A DNA stretch of 64,000 nucleotides, taken from NCBI GenBank assembly GCA_017463105.1, contig JAFTPU010000012.1, positions 1 to 64,000 on the forward strand, read 5' to 3'. A program made the position numbers and the translations under genes. The DNA is from Clostridia bacterium. GTDB lineage: Bacteria; Bacillota; Clostridia; Christensenellales; Borkfalkiaceae. Shown in pieces: positions 7,137 through 15,973 of this stretch. Each line of letters opens with the position of its first letter. Positions within the stretch are counted from its first letter, which is position 1. Below the pieces are notes generated by a model. It worked only from the letters and a program-made list of their open reading frames with translations, was not told the origin of the DNA and searched no databases.

Positions 7137-9476
7137 TTATTCGCCTTTTTCTTCTTCCGTTTCCGCGTCCGTTTCCGTCGCTTCCGTTTCAACGGTTTCC
7201 GCTTCCGCCGCCTCTTCCGCGGGCGCTTCTTCCGCCGTTTCCGTCTGCGCTTCCTCCGCTTCGTCGTCGGCGTATACGTCGATCGTCTTGTCGTCGGTGG
7301 TGTCGATACGCTTACGCTTGTACGCGTTCACCGTCGCTTCCTCTTCCTTCTGCTTCGCGACCTTCTTCTTGTGCACGATCACGAGCGTGACGACTACCGC
7401 CGCGATCACGATCGCCGCGCTGCCGCACGCGATCAGCCAGATCGCCCACGTGGGAAGTCCGTCGTCCTCTTCGTCCGTATCGTCCGTGCTCAACGTGAGA
7501 TAGGTCTCCCACGCGTCCGAAACCGCTTCCGTATCGTCCTCTTTCATCTTGCCGATCGGGGAGATGAAGTTCGCTTCCGTACCGTTTGCGAACTCCTTGC
7601 CCTCCGCAAATTTCGCCACGAATTCATCGTATCCTTTGATCACCGACTTCGCGTATTCTTCCTTTTGCGATTCGTAAAGAGAGTGCGTTTTACCCGTGCG
7701 ATAATAGTAGGTTTTCAGTTCCTTAAGATCGGCGTTGGAGGTATCCTCGATATCCTTCTGTACGTCCTTATACAGCTCGATCTTCGTCTGCATTTCCGTC
7801 GCTTTATCCATGTTCGCCGCATAGATATAGTTGTACGCCGTCGAGGACGAACCGAAAGTCTGCGCGCCCGAATACAATACGGTGTCGCCGATAATTTCGG
7901 GCTTGTACCACGAAGTGTTGCAATTTACCGCAGGAAGCTCGACGGGGTCGAAATCGGTCGTTTGCACGTGGTTATAATCTTCTTTCGTACCGTCGCAGGG
8001 CACGCGGGAAAGATTGTTGCCCGAGAAATAGTAGAGATACTTGCTTTCCGCGTCGACCTTCCAAAGGCTGATCGTATTGCTGTCGCCCGTTAAGGTAACG
8101 ATCGCCGTTTCCTCTATTTTCGCGTTCGTTTCGTTGTCATAGCCCGCTCTGTACAGCACGGTTTTCGCTTCGTTGGTGTAGAAATAATAATGGATATCTT
8201 CGTTTTTCCAGAAAATTGCGGATCCGGTGTTGGTCGTGCTGAGCGCAACCGTTTCGAAATTGCTTTCCGCGTTGTTTACCATCGAATCCCACTCCGCGGT
8301 AATTTTTTCGTCGCCAAGATAATACATCTTATCGCTGGGAAGGGTACCGGGCTTCGCCGTGCGGGTGAAATACAGACCGCCGTCCTGATAGCCCTTGATC
8401 GTATAGGTGTAACCGCCCTGCTCCGCGCGATCCTCCGCCTTGCCCGCGTGCCAATTGAACTGCGTCACCGTCGCGCTCTTACCGATACCGTCGAGCACGA
8501 GCGAGCCGAGGTTCACGTACGGATAGGTGGAATACTTGCCAAGGTCGTAAAGCGCCTTGCCCTGTTCCGCCTCGTCGTTCTTTTCCTTGAGATAGTTTTC
8601 GTCGAAGTCGTATTCCTTGATCTTCGTCGTGCCGTTGTAAACGGTATATTTCGCGCCCGCCTCGTCCGTGACCTTTGCCGTCGCCGCCGCGTTTACGCGG
8701 TAAAGCTGGTTATAATCGGTGACGGATTGCGAATTGTCGCTGTCGAGGTATACCGACACGTTCATCGTATAATAAATATACGGATTGGTAAGGTCCTCGC
8801 TATCGTAATAGAAATCGCTTGCGCCCTCTACGAGCACCTCCGTCGTACCCGTCGATACGTTATACGATTTGAGCTGTAACGCGCTGCTGCCGTCCGCTTT
8901 CGTGACCGTTTCTTCATATACGCAATACACGGTTTTCGTCGTTTCATCCTGCACGTAACGATAGATCGCCGCGTTGTCGGACAGACGGAAGAAATAATCG
9001 CTCATGGGCGCTTCGCTGCCGTCGAGCTTCGCGCGCTTGAAATCGATATACGTGTTCGCAACCGTACCGTCGGCAACGTCCTTGTCCGTCGTGGGCGTCG
9101 CGTAATACACGTAATCACCGTAAATATAGATACCCGAGGTATAGTCCTGCGCGACGAACAGCGAGGGAACGATCGTCTTTAAGCTGTCGTTTTTGCCCGC
9201 CGCGAGATCGGCTTTGGAAATGCGCATCAGCGCGCCCTTCACCACGTCGCCGTAAACGTTGTCCGCGGTATAATTTTCCTGACCGTTGATAAAGTAGACG
9301 AATTCGCCCTTTTCCACGGCAAAACCGCCGTTCGATTTCACTTCCGCATTGGATACGTAACCCGTTACGGCGTCCCCTTTATAAGCGTTATCGTTACAGC
9401 CGACAAATGCGAACGCCGTCGAAAGCGTCGCCGCCGCCAGAACGATACCGAGTGCTTTTTTCGCTTTATTCCTCAT
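7137..9476 (-). CDS. Large lipoprotein with C-terminal membrane anchor, unknown function
   Basis: This 779-residue protein has a lipoprotein signal peptide with lipobox FVGC (Cys27). A long extracellular region (about 28-665) is rich in Tyr, Asn and Thr. It contains repeated YIYGDYVYYATPT / KYLYYFSGNNLSRV-type strands that read like irregular beta-propeller blades. A hydrophobic span follows (LPTWAIWLIACGSAAIVIAAVVVTL), then KKK and a roughly 70-residue Ala/Glu/Thr-rich acidic tail. If both anchors are used, the outer domain is tethered at both ends and the tail is cytoplasmic. I cannot assign a family. AGGAGTACCTTATA precedes the ATG. No operon partner is seen. Confidence 0.75.
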   Translation of the reverse strand: MRNKAKKALGIVLAAATLSTAFAFVGCNDNAYKGDAVTGYVSNAEVKSNGGFAVEKGEFVYFINGQENYTADNVYGDVVKGALMRISKADLAAGKNDSLKTIVPSLFVAQDYTSGIYIYGDYVYYATPTTDKDVADGTVANTYIDFKRAKLDGSEAPMSDYFFRLSDNAAIYRYVQDETTKTVYCVYEETVTKADGSSALQLKSYNVSTGTTEVLVEGASDFYYDSEDLTNPYIYYTMNVSVYLDSDNSQSVTDYNQLYRVNAAATAKVTDEAGAKYTVYNGTTKIKEYDFDENYLKEKNDEAEQGKALYDLGKYSTYPYVNLGSLVLDGIGKSATVTQFNWHAGKAEDRAEQGGYTYTIKGYQDGGLYFTRTAKPGTLPSDKMYYLGDEKITAEWDSMVNNAESNFETVALSTTNTGSAIFWKNEDIHYYFYTNEAKTVLYRAGYDNETNAKIEETAIVTLTGDSNTISLWKVDAESKYLYYFSGNNLSRVPCDGTKEDYNHVQTTDFDPVELPAVNCNTSWYKPEIIGDTVLYSGAQTFGSSSTAYNYIYAANMDKATEMQTKIELYKDVQKDIEDTSNADLKELKTYYYRTGKTHSLYESQKEEYAKSVIKGYDEFVAKFAEGKEFANGTEANFISPIGKMKEDDTEAVSDAWETYLTLSTDDTDEEDDGLPTWAIWLIACGSAAIVIAAVVVTLVIVHKKKVAKQKEEEATVNAYKRKRIDTTDDKTIDVYADDEAEEAQTETAEEAPAEEAAEAETVETEATETDAETEEEKGE

Positions 9477-9646
9477 TATAAGGTACTCCTAAAAAAACGT
9501 TTGGTCTGAAAGGTCGGTTACCCGTTATAAACAAGCTACTCCGACACATATTCTATTATATATCAATTTGAAAAGGAAAGCAATTAAAAACGCCGCGGTT
9601 TTTGCGTATTTTCCGTGAAAATTTTTATAATCGAGGTCATTTCAGC

Positions 9647-9874
9647 GTGGAACCCTTCTCTTTCTTCCAAATTTTGCAATCTCTTCTTCCCAAACAATCC
9701 GAACCGACGACGCCCGCAGACGCGGACGCAACGGAAACCGTAAGCCAAACGGAGCCTTTGCCGCCGCCCGACGACGCGCCGACGCCGACCCAAAACGAGC
9801 CCTCCGAGGCGCAAACGGCGTTTCTGAATTTTATGGACAGTCACGAGCAAAGGGCAAGACGGACGAGAAAATGA
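9647..9874 (+). CDS. Small Pro/Thr-rich hypothetical protein
   Basis: This 75-residue frame starts with GTG at 9647, with GAGGT nine bases upstream; a TTG start at 9602 is possible but has no ribosome site. It has a short amphipathic head (FFQILQSLLP), a Pro/Thr/Glu-rich middle and the ending AFLNFMDSHEQRARRTRK. That ending resembles small Clostridial proteins I recall with an AFLxFxxxHD...K tail. The frame on the opposite strand is a shadow. Function unknown. Confidence 0.45.
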   Translation: MEPFSFFQILQSLLPKQSEPTTPADADATETVSQTEPLPPPDDAPTPTQNEPSEAQTAFLNFMDSHEQRARRTRK

Positions 9875-9903
9875 TTTCCCGCCCGCCCTGTTGAAGTTTG
9901 ATG

Positions 9904-9936
9904 AGATGCAAAATGCAGAATGCAGAATGCAAAATT
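9904..9936. repeat. ATGC-AAA/GA mini-repeat
   Basis: Tandem 8-base units of the type ATGCAAAA, ATGCAGA, ATGCAGA, ATGCAAAA. The same units occur at 22274-22308, 23815-23894 and 33942-33972. Confidence 0.6.
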
Positions 9937-9946
9937 GTGGAATGAT

Positions 9947-10089
9947 TTAACAATCCCTCCGCCTCGTTACACAGGGGAGGCACTCCTTCCACCGCCAACG
10001 CGGTCCCCCTCCCTCCAAGAGGGAGATTTTGGCTTCCGTCTAGGCTCCCTCCCCGAGGGAGCTGTCATGAAGTGACTGAGGGAGTCGTT
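9947..10089. mobile_element. MITE-like intergenic repeat with TCCCTC/GAGGGA ends
   Basis: This 143-bp non-coding element begins AATCCCTC and ends CTGAGGGAG, forming terminal inverted repeats. Internal palindromes include CTCCCTCCCCGAGGGAG and CCTCCAAGAGGGAG. The block GACCGCGTTGGCGGTGGAAG is on the minus strand. I recall near-identical elements in many gut Clostridia, which suggests a dispersed miniature element. It carries no frame of its own and fills the gap between the small gene and the beta-propeller stop. Confidence 0.6.
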
Positions 10090-10095
10090 TTACAT

Positions 10096-12012
10096 TTATC
10101 CTACCTTCTCCACGGCAAAACCGTCTGCCGTTTCCCCGAACACGTAGAGGTAGCCGTCGATATACGCGCCGCGCTTTTTCGCGTTCTCGCCGTCCATTTC
10201 CACCGCCGCAAGCTCGGTGAGTCCGCCTTGATCGTCGATACCGATCAACACGTACATGCCCGTCGAGCCGTAGCCCGAATTGTCGTTGATACCGATACCG
10301 ATCAAGCCGTTTTTACGGTCGATCAGATACGATTTGTAGTCTTCGGAGAAGCTCGCGCTCCGCGCCTCCCACGCGCCCACCGTGCGGACGTCCGTTTCCG
10401 TTTCCGCGTATACCTCTATTTTCAGCCAACGGAAATCGCTATAGCCGATCCCGACGAGATATCCGTTGCCGAAGTCGATAAGCGAGGTCGAATAGCCTTC
10501 GATCGTCCCCGTGTCCGTATAGGTGATATTGCTCAGATCGCTTAAATCGAAAGCGAATACGGGGTCGGTAAGAACGACGATCTCCGCCGTGCAAACGTAC
10601 GCTTTATCGCCGTTGAAACGCACCGATTCCGCCGTTTCCCCCTCGGGTGCGAATTTCTCCACGCTCGCGATCCATTCCCTCGTGGACAAGTCGATACAAA
10701 ACAAACTCGCGTTTTTTTCCGAGCTTACCTGCCGCCAACCCACCGCCGCGTTGTCCCCGCTTCCGTAATACACTTCCTCTCTTACGATACGGCTGTACGT
10801 GGTGACGACGCGCAAAACGCCTTGGTATTCGTCCATCGAATATTGATTTTTCACCGAGCCGTCCACGACGAACGAGCCCTTATATTGCGGCGTTTCCCCC
10901 GCATACGATACGCAGGATATTTCCGTTTGCGACAGCGTTTCCCGTTGCCCGTTGTTAAGATCCGTCGTTTGCGTATAGCCGCGGGTTACGAACACGTTTT
11001 CGTTCGACGCGTACACCTGATCGGAATAGGACAGGAACGCCGTTGTGCCCAGCGTTCGCAGGGTCTCCCCGTCCACCGTCGCCACGAACGTATACGTCGA
11101 ATGGGTAAGCGTATCGGGCGAATAGATGTCCGCCGCCGCCACGCTCTGCATATTTTTTTCCGTGCCGTACTGCGGTAAATATTCCGCGGGCTCGTCGAAA
11201 TCGGGGTTTTTGTTCACCGTGAATTCGCTGACGACGATAAATTTTCCGTCCACGTAGCGGGAGGTGTTGTACGAACCCGAAAAATAGACGCGCGCCGTCT
11301 CTTTGACCTGCGCTTCGTCGGAAACGTCGAGCGAGATCAGCGTTACGAAACGCTTCATCGCATACCCGCTTCCTTCCGCTTTTATCGCGCTTTCCGCAAG
11401 CAACGTGACCGTGTCGCCGTCCGCGGAAAGATACATTTCCGCGCCGTCCATGAACCAGCCGTTTTCGGGCGATGTCACCGTATAATCGGAGATCAACGCC
11501 GACCGCGCCTTATCGATCGAATACACCGAAAGGTTGAGCCCCTCCCCCGTTTCGCGCAGGTAAAAAATATTTTCGCCCGTGCGCTTGATAAGGTCGCCTT
11601 CGATCACGCCCGCCACCTGATTATCCGTCGTTTCCACGTAATAATCCCCCGCGTTTTCGAGCGTGCTGTCCATGCCGTTCGCCATATCCATACCCATATT
11701 CGCATCGCCCGCCGCACCGCAACCGAAAAGCCCGTCGAATCCGCCGAACCATTTTTCGAAATTGTTTTTGTCGACGGGCTTCTGATACGTGATCGCGTTC
11801 AGGCGGCTGATGACCGCATAATATTCGCTGTCCGCATAGCCCGAAACATCGGGCGGCGTGGTGGAAAAGGGCATAAACAGTACGAGATTGACCGCCGTGA
11901 AAGCGATACAGCCCGCGCCCGCAAGCGCGGCTTTTATCGCGCGGTTTCTGTTGCGCTTCTTTTGTTCCAGCTTCCTTTGTACGCTTTCCGCCCTTTGTTT
12001 ATACGTCTTCAT
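10096..12012 (-). CDS. Membrane-anchored beta-propeller protein paired with an ECF sigma factor
   Basis: The 638-residue protein has a basic cytoplasmic head (about 1-26), one membrane segment (about 27-47) and a large extracellular region. That region resembles the Beta_propel family (secreted proteins with a C-terminal beta-propeller domain). Supporting motifs are NQVAGVIEGDLIKRTGENIFYLR, SVYSIDKARSALISDYTV, VTTYSRIVREEVY and FDLSDLSNITYTDTGTIEGYSTSL. It overlaps the sigma gene by 14 bases, so the two are translationally coupled. By analogy with ECF loci the short cytoplasmic head could bind the sigma factor, making this an anti-sigma sensor. That is inference; no known anti-sigma domain is visible. 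Confidence 0.78.
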   Translation of the reverse strand: MKTYKQRAESVQRKLEQKKRNRNRAIKAALAGAGCIAFTAVNLVLFMPFSTTPPDVSGYADSEYYAVISRLNAITYQKPVDKNNFEKWFGGFDGLFGCGAAGDANMGMDMANGMDSTLENAGDYYVETTDNQVAGVIEGDLIKRTGENIFYLRETGEGLNLSVYSIDKARSALISDYTVTSPENGWFMDGAEMYLSADGDTVTLLAESAIKAEGSGYAMKRFVTLISLDVSDEAQVKETARVYFSGSYNTSRYVDGKFIVVSEFTVNKNPDFDEPAEYLPQYGTEKNMQSVAAADIYSPDTLTHSTYTFVATVDGETLRTLGTTAFLSYSDQVYASNENVFVTRGYTQTTDLNNGQRETLSQTEISCVSYAGETPQYKGSFVVDGSVKNQYSMDEYQGVLRVVTTYSRIVREEVYYGSGDNAAVGWRQVSSEKNASLFCIDLSTREWIASVEKFAPEGETAESVRFNGDKAYVCTAEIVVLTDPVFAFDLSDLSNITYTDTGTIEGYSTSLIDFGNGYLVGIGYSDFRWLKIEVYAETETDVRTVGAWEARSASFSEDYKSYLIDRKNGLIGIGINDNSGYGSTGMYVLIGIDDQGGLTELAAVEMDGENAKKRGAYIDGYLYVFGETADGFAVEKVG

Positions 12013-12553
12013 ACGAAATACCTTCCTTTACGAGTAATTCTTTCAAAGCGGCTTTTGCCCGAGCGAGAAGATTGTACGTTTGCTTTTTACTCTTGCGGAT
12101 AATGCGGCTCACCGCCTCCGCCTTGCAATCCTCGAAGTAGGCGAGGTATAACGCCTCTTTATATTGCGCGGGTAGACGGTCGATACACGCCGCCAGCTTC
12201 GCGTTGCGTTCCCGCGTTTCCGCGGCAAGCCCCGCGTCCACGCCGACGAGCACGTTTTCCATTCCCTCGAGGGAGACGCAGCGTTTTTTAAACCGCAGGT
12301 GGTCGACGCATTTGTTGCGCACGATCCTGTACAGATACGCGCGGAAATTTTCGCAGTCGGAAAAATGCCTGCGCTTAAACAAAAGCGTTGCAAACGCGTC
12401 CTCTACGACGTCCTCCGCCACGGAAATATCCTTTACGAAACACAGGGCAAACCGTACGAGCGGATCGCTGTATTCGCGCATGAGATCTTCCAGAGCGGTT
12501 TCGTCACCTTGTAAAAATCGGCGGTAGCTACCGATACCGTATTTTTCGGACAT
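11999..12553 (-). CDS. ECF-type RNA polymerase sigma factor
   Basis: The 184-residue sigma-70-family protein has only regions 2 and 4. Region 2 covers about 20-85 (SDPLVRFALCFVKDISVAEDVVEDAFATLLF and FRAYLYRIVRNKCVDHLR). Region 4 covers about 115-170 (LPAQYKEALYLAYFEDCKAEAVSRIIRKSKKQTYNLLARAKAAL). It belongs with membrane-signal-controlled ECF factors. Its partner beta-propeller gene begins inside its 3' end. The region upstream carries GTTATATAAG next to AACGTTTTC, which could be a self-recognised ECF promoter, but the spacing is not convincing. Confidence 0.9.
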   Translation of the reverse strand: MSEKYGIGSYRRFLQGDETALEDLMREYSDPLVRFALCFVKDISVAEDVVEDAFATLLFKRRHFSDCENFRAYLYRIVRNKCVDHLRFKKRCVSLEGMENVLVGVDAGLAAETRERNAKLAACIDRLPAQYKEALYLAYFEDCKAEAVSRIIRKSKKQTYNLLARAKAALKELLVKEGISYEDV

Positions 12554-12660
12554 ACTCTCACCCCTTTGTACTTATATAACGGATAAGAAAACGTTTTTAC
12601 TCACTGATTTTCGGAAAAATTTTCCAAAAGACGGTTTTTCTTTGCGTAAACCGCCCGAGA

Positions 12661-12693
12661 AAACAAAAAGGAAACGCAATGAACTGCGTTTCC
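12661..12693 (-). terminator. Terminator of rplM-rpsI
   Basis: The stem GGAAACGCA/TGCGTTTCC with a 6-base loop is followed by TTTTTGTTT on the minus strand. Confidence 0.8.
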
Positions 12694-12720
12694 GTTTCTG
12701 CTTTTGATAACACCGCAAAA

Positions 12721-13134
12721 TTATCTCTTCGAGAACTGAGGTGCGCGACGAGCTTTCTTCAAGCCGTACTTCTTTCTTTCTTTTGCACGAGGGTCGCGGG
12801 TAAGGAATCCTGCCGCTTTCAGCGTGGGACGGCTGTTTTCTTCCGCTTCGAGAAGCGCGCGCGCAACGCCGAGACGGATAGCGCCCGCCTGACCGGTGTA
12901 GCCGCCGCCGATAACGTTTACGAGCACGTCGTATTTCGCTTCCGCTTCCACAGCTACGAGGGGCTGTTTCACGATGTACTGCAAAGTACCTTGAGGGAAA
13001 TAGTCCTCAAAAGCGCGATCGTTAATCACGATCGTACCGTTGCCGCCGGGGATAAGACGAACGCGAGCGATCGCCTTCTTTCTTCTGCCCGTTCCCCAGA
13101 ATTGAATTTTCTTTTTAACGTTTGCTTTTGCCAT
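12721..13134 (-). CDS. rpsI: 30S ribosomal protein S9
   Basis: S9 sits at the head of the small subunit and its C-terminal tail reaches the P-site tRNA. The 137-residue product carries the typical [27 protein letters not shown] start, the middle [20 protein letters not shown] and the basic end [17 protein letters not shown]. It lies 16 bp after rplM and is cotranscribed with it, as in most bacteria. Confidence 0.98.
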   Translation of the reverse strand: MAKANVKKKIQFWGTGRRKKAIARVRLIPGGNGTIVINDRAFEDYFPQGTLQYIVKQPLVAVEAEAKYDVLVNVIGGGYTGQAGAIRLGVARALLEAEENSRPTLKAAGFLTRDPRAKERKKYGLKKARRAPQFSKR

Positions 13135-13150
13135 ATTTCAATCCTCTCTT

Positions 13151-13582
13151 TTAGTCCACTTTAAGTTCTTCGGGTTTCTGCGCCGCATGGTTGTGTTCGG
13201 CGCCCTTGTATACGCGAAGTTTTTTCAGCATTACTCTGCCGAGGCTGTTTTTGGGAAGCATACCTTTCACTGCTTCGTAAACGGCAAGATCGCTCTTTTC
13301 CGCCATCAACTTTTTGTAGGAGATCTCCTTCAAGCCGCCGATGTAACCGGTGTGATATCTGTAGAATTTATCCTCGAGCTTTTTACCCGTCAGAACGACT
13401 TTGTCCGTATTGATAACGATTACGAAATCACCCGTATCAACGTTGGGCGTGTAGGTAGGTTTGTGCTTGCCGCGAAGAACGGAAGCGACGCGGGTAGCCA
13501 GACGACCGAGGGGCAAACCCGTCGCGTCTACAACATACCACTTTCTTTCAACCGTTTCGGCGTGCGCCATATAGGTCTTCAT
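13151..13582 (-). CDS. rplM: 50S ribosomal protein L13
   Basis: L13 is an early-assembling large-subunit protein. The 143-residue length and the motifs [67 protein letters not shown] are canonical. AAAGGAG precedes the start. It is the first gene of rplM-rpsI, with a promoter about 140 bp upstream. The leader of roughly 130 nt is long enough for an L13-type autoregulatory structure, but I could not fold one with confidence. Confidence 0.98.
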   Translation of the reverse strand: MKTYMAHAETVERKWYVVDATGLPLGRLATRVASVLRGKHKPTYTPNVDTGDFVIVINTDKVVLTGKKLEDKFYRYHTGYIGGLKEISYKKLMAEKSDLAVYEAVKGMLPKNSLGRVMLKKLRVYKGAEHNHAAQKPEELKVD

Positions 13583-13719
13583 AATATGTTACTCCTTTGT
13601 TTCGTGTATATTTTGTTCGTTGCGTTTGTTCAATCCGACGTAGCGGTCTCCGCCTCAAAATCCGTTCAACTAACGGGGAAAAACGGTGTTTTCAAGCGTT
13701 TTCCGCAACTTGCTTATTT

Positions 13720-13748
13720 ATTGTATTATGAAACGAAATTTAAGTCAA
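13720..13748 (-). promoter_or_regulatory. Promoter of rplM-rpsI
   Basis: TTGACT (13743-13748), 17 bp, TACAAT (13720-13725) on the minus strand. The gap of about 400 bp between rplM and fba holds this, the fba promoter and AT-rich spacer, and no further gene. Confidence 0.7.
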
Positions 13749-13914
13749 GCTGTTTTGCGCCGACTTTTTCAATTTTTTTTAATTTTTTTAAAAATTTTTT
13801 CCGCTTTCGGTTTTTTCTCGGAAAAAGCGGAGAAAACCGCATGCGTACACGGCTACTTATTTTATACCGCACGCACGCGCGCGAGAAAAATTTTAATTTT
13901 TTACGCTCTTTCGT

Positions 13915-13943
13915 TTGCATTTTCTTTTCAAATAGGCTATAAT
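13915..13943 (+). promoter_or_regulatory. Promoter of fba
   Basis: TTGCAT (13915-13920), 17 bp, TATAAT (13938-13943). The short leader ends GGAGGAACTCTATTATG, identical to the gap leader. Confidence 0.75.
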
Positions 13944-13984
13944 ATTCTCGTACGAAAAAGAAAAACTTTTGGAGGAACTCTATT

Positions 13985-14920
13985 ATGCCTTTGGTAACTA
14001 CTACCGAAATGTTCAAAAAAGCGTACGCGGGTAAATACGCGATCGGTGCTTTCAACGTAAACAACATGGAAATGATCCAAGCGATCGTGGAAGCGGCGAA
14101 CGAAGAAAAATCCCCCGTGATCCTGCAGGTCTCCGCAGGTGCGAGAAAGTACGCAAACCCCGTTTATCTTAAGCACCTCGTGCAGGCGGCTGTCGAAACC
14201 AACGAAGTTCCCATCGCCATGCACCTCGACCACGGCGCGGATTTCGATATCTGCAAGGCTTCCATCGACGGCGGCTTTACCTCCGTTATGATCGACGCCT
14301 CCTCCCACCCTTGGGAAGAAAACATCGCCATTACGAAAAAAGTCGTCGAGTACGCGCACGACCACGGCGTCGTCGTGGAAGCGGAGCTGGGTAAGCTCGC
14401 GGGTATCGAGGACGACGTAAACGTCGCGGCGGCGGACGCACAGTTCACCTCTCCCGACGAAGTGGAAGAATTTACCCAAAGAACGGGTATCGACTCGCTT
14501 GCGATCGCGATCGGCACCAGCCACGGCGCGTATAAATTCAAGCCCGGTCAGGACCCCAAGCTCCGTTTGGACATCCTCGAGGAGATCGGCAAGAGATTGC
14601 CCGGCTTCCCTATCGTACTCCACGGCGCTTCCTCCGTCCCTCAGGACAAGGTAGCCATCGTTAACCAATTCGGCGGACATATGCCCGACGCGATCGGTAT
14701 TCCCGAATCCGAACTCAGAAAAGCCGCGCAGATGGCAGTCTGCAAGATCAATATCGACTCCGACCTGCGCGTAGCGTTTACGGCGGCTATCCGCAAGCAT
14801 TTCAGCGAACAGCCTTCGCACTTCGACCCCCGTCAGTATCTCACCGACGCGCGCGCGATGATGAAGGAAATGGTAAAGCACAAGATCGTAAACGTGCTCG
14901 GCTCCGCAGGTAAAGCGTAA
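13985..14920 (+). CDS. fba: Class II fructose-1,6-bisphosphate aldolase
   Basis: This glycolytic and gluconeogenic enzyme cleaves fructose-1,6-bisphosphate to dihydroxyacetone phosphate and glyceraldehyde-3-phosphate using a divalent metal. The 311-residue protein shows the class II zinc and substrate motifs: AMHLDHGADFDICKASIDGGFTSVMIDAS, the glycine-rich GTSHGAYKF, VLHGASSVP, and KINIDSDLR near the C-terminus. It is monocistronic, with a strong ribosome site and its own terminator. The gap gene 1 kb downstream has the same 17-base leader around its start. Confidence 0.97.
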   Translation: MPLVTTTEMFKKAYAGKYAIGAFNVNNMEMIQAIVEAANEEKSPVILQVSAGARKYANPVYLKHLVQAAVETNEVPIAMHLDHGADFDICKASIDGGFTSVMIDASSHPWEENIAITKKVVEYAHDHGVVVEAELGKLAGIEDDVNVAAADAQFTSPDEVEEFTQRTGIDSLAIAIGTSHGAYKFKPGQDPKLRLDILEEIGKRLPGFPIVLHGASSVPQDKVAIVNQFGGHMPDAIGIPESELRKAAQMAVCKINIDSDLRVAFTAAIRKHFSEQPSHFDPRQYLTDARAMMKEMVKHKIVNVLGSAGKA

Positions 14921-14928
14921 GAAAAATA

Positions 14929-14955
14929 AAAGCTCCGTGAAAACGGAGCTTTTTT
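14929..14955 (+). terminator. Terminator of fba
   Basis: AGCTCCGT-gaaa-ACGGAGCT followed by TTTTTT. Confidence 0.9.
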
Positions 14956-15006
14956 AATGCGGAAAATTTAAAATATCCACCGCCATCTTATCCTTTTGTA
15001 AAAGGC

Positions 15007-15279
15007 TTACAGCTTTTCCCGCGTTTCCTCGCGCATATAAACTTCGTATACGCGCTTCAAATCCTCCTCGCCCTCTAAAATTTCGGCGGGGAGCTCTTTT
15101 AATATCTGTGCCTTTTGCTCTATTATGTCCTCTAATTTTTTTAACGCCACCGCCTGTTCTTCTTTCGTCGCTTCGCGACCGTTTTCTTTTATAAATGTGA
15201 GATGCGAAATTACCGCGGTAAACTGCTCGTACTCCATCCTCTTATTTTTTTGAAGAATATCTCCTACCACTTTCCGCAA
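15007..15279 (-). CDS. Small coiled-coil hypothetical protein
   Basis: This 90-residue, Glu/Lys-rich, mostly helical protein contains YEQFTAVISHLTFIKENGREATKEEQAVALKKLEDII and ends in a charged helix. I do not recognise it. The start is probably the TTG at 15277-15279, with AAAGG six bases upstream; a GTG and an internal ATG (MEYEQ) are alternatives. It is divergent from the XRE regulator that begins 167 bp away, and both are more AT-rich than neighbouring housekeeping genes. Confidence 0.5.
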   Translation of the reverse strand: MRKVVGDILQKNKRMEYEQFTAVISHLTFIKENGREATKEEQAVALKKLEDIIEQKAQILKELPAEILEGEEDLKRVYEVYMREETREKL

Positions 15280-15396
15280 TTTGCGCCTTTGTTTTCTTTC
15301 ATTTTGTTTTTCCTTTTTTATTTATTATAACACAAAGAAATAAAAATTGCAAGTATAATGATATAAATATTGTAACCGTACAAGCATAATTTCCAC

Positions 15397-15424
15397 TTGA
15401 CTTGCGATAAAATAGAAGTATAGA
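15397..15424 (+). promoter_or_regulatory. Promoter of the XRE gene
   Basis: TTGACT (15397-15402), 16 bp, TATAGA (15419-15424). Confidence 0.55.
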
Positions 15425-15445
15425 CTATTGAGTGTGGAAATATAT

Positions 15446-15754
15446 ATGGATATCAGGGAAAAAATAGACAAATTGAGAAAGCAACGGGGGTTATCGAAAT
15501 TTCAGCTTGCAAAAGGTCTTGGCATTTCCCCCACTTCCGTATATAATTGGTATAACGAGAAAAATTCAATGCCGAAAAGAGATACCATAGAGGATATTTG
15601 TTCCTTATTCCAAATTTCCGTTGCAAGTTTTTATTCGGATATCGACAACGAAGATTTACCACCCGAAGAAATCGAGCTTTTGGAGGCTTTCCGTAAATTA
15701 TCCCTTAAAAAGAAAGAAACCGCGTTAATGATTATAAAAAATTTGAACGATTGA
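15446..15754 (+). CDS. XRE-family helix-turn-helix regulator
   Basis: The 102-residue protein has a Cro/CI-type domain at about 4-60 (IDKLRKQRGLSKFQLAKGLGISPTSVYNWYNEKNSMPKRDTIEDICSLFQISVASFYSD). A short helical C-terminus follows (PEEIELLEAFRKLSLKKKETALMIIKNL), of the kind that mediates dimerisation. The ATG at 15446 is preferred over an upstream TTG that lies just after the -10 element. Its target is unknown; the divergent small gene at 15007 is a candidate. Confidence 0.8.
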   Translation: MDIREKIDKLRKQRGLSKFQLAKGLGISPTSVYNWYNEKNSMPKRDTIEDICSLFQISVASFYSDIDNEDLPPEEIELLEAFRKLSLKKKETALMIIKNLND

Positions 15755-15858
15755 GCGTTGCCAAAAAAGCAACGCTTTTATTTTTTCAATGAAAAAAATT
15801 ATCGGAAAAAGTTTTTCCGTTTCAGAAAAATAATTTTCGCTTTCAATGCTCAAAATTA

Positions 15859-15887
15859 TTGACGAAAGAAAAAAAGTGTGGTAGAAT
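15859..15887 (+). promoter_or_regulatory. Promoter of gap
   Basis: TTGACG (15859-15864), 17 bp, TAGAAT (15882-15887). Confidence 0.75.
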
Positions 15888-15973
15888 AGTATCGGATGAA
15901 AGCGGATTTCCACATTTTTCCGCTCGCAAAAAACCGTTCAAAAAAATTTTTATATACTCGGAGGAACTCTATT

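Noticed and set aside
7068..8093. Long plus-strand frame opposite the lipoprotein gene
   Set aside because: It is the complement of a gene with clear signal peptide and codon structure; the Arg/Phe-rich translation is a shadow.
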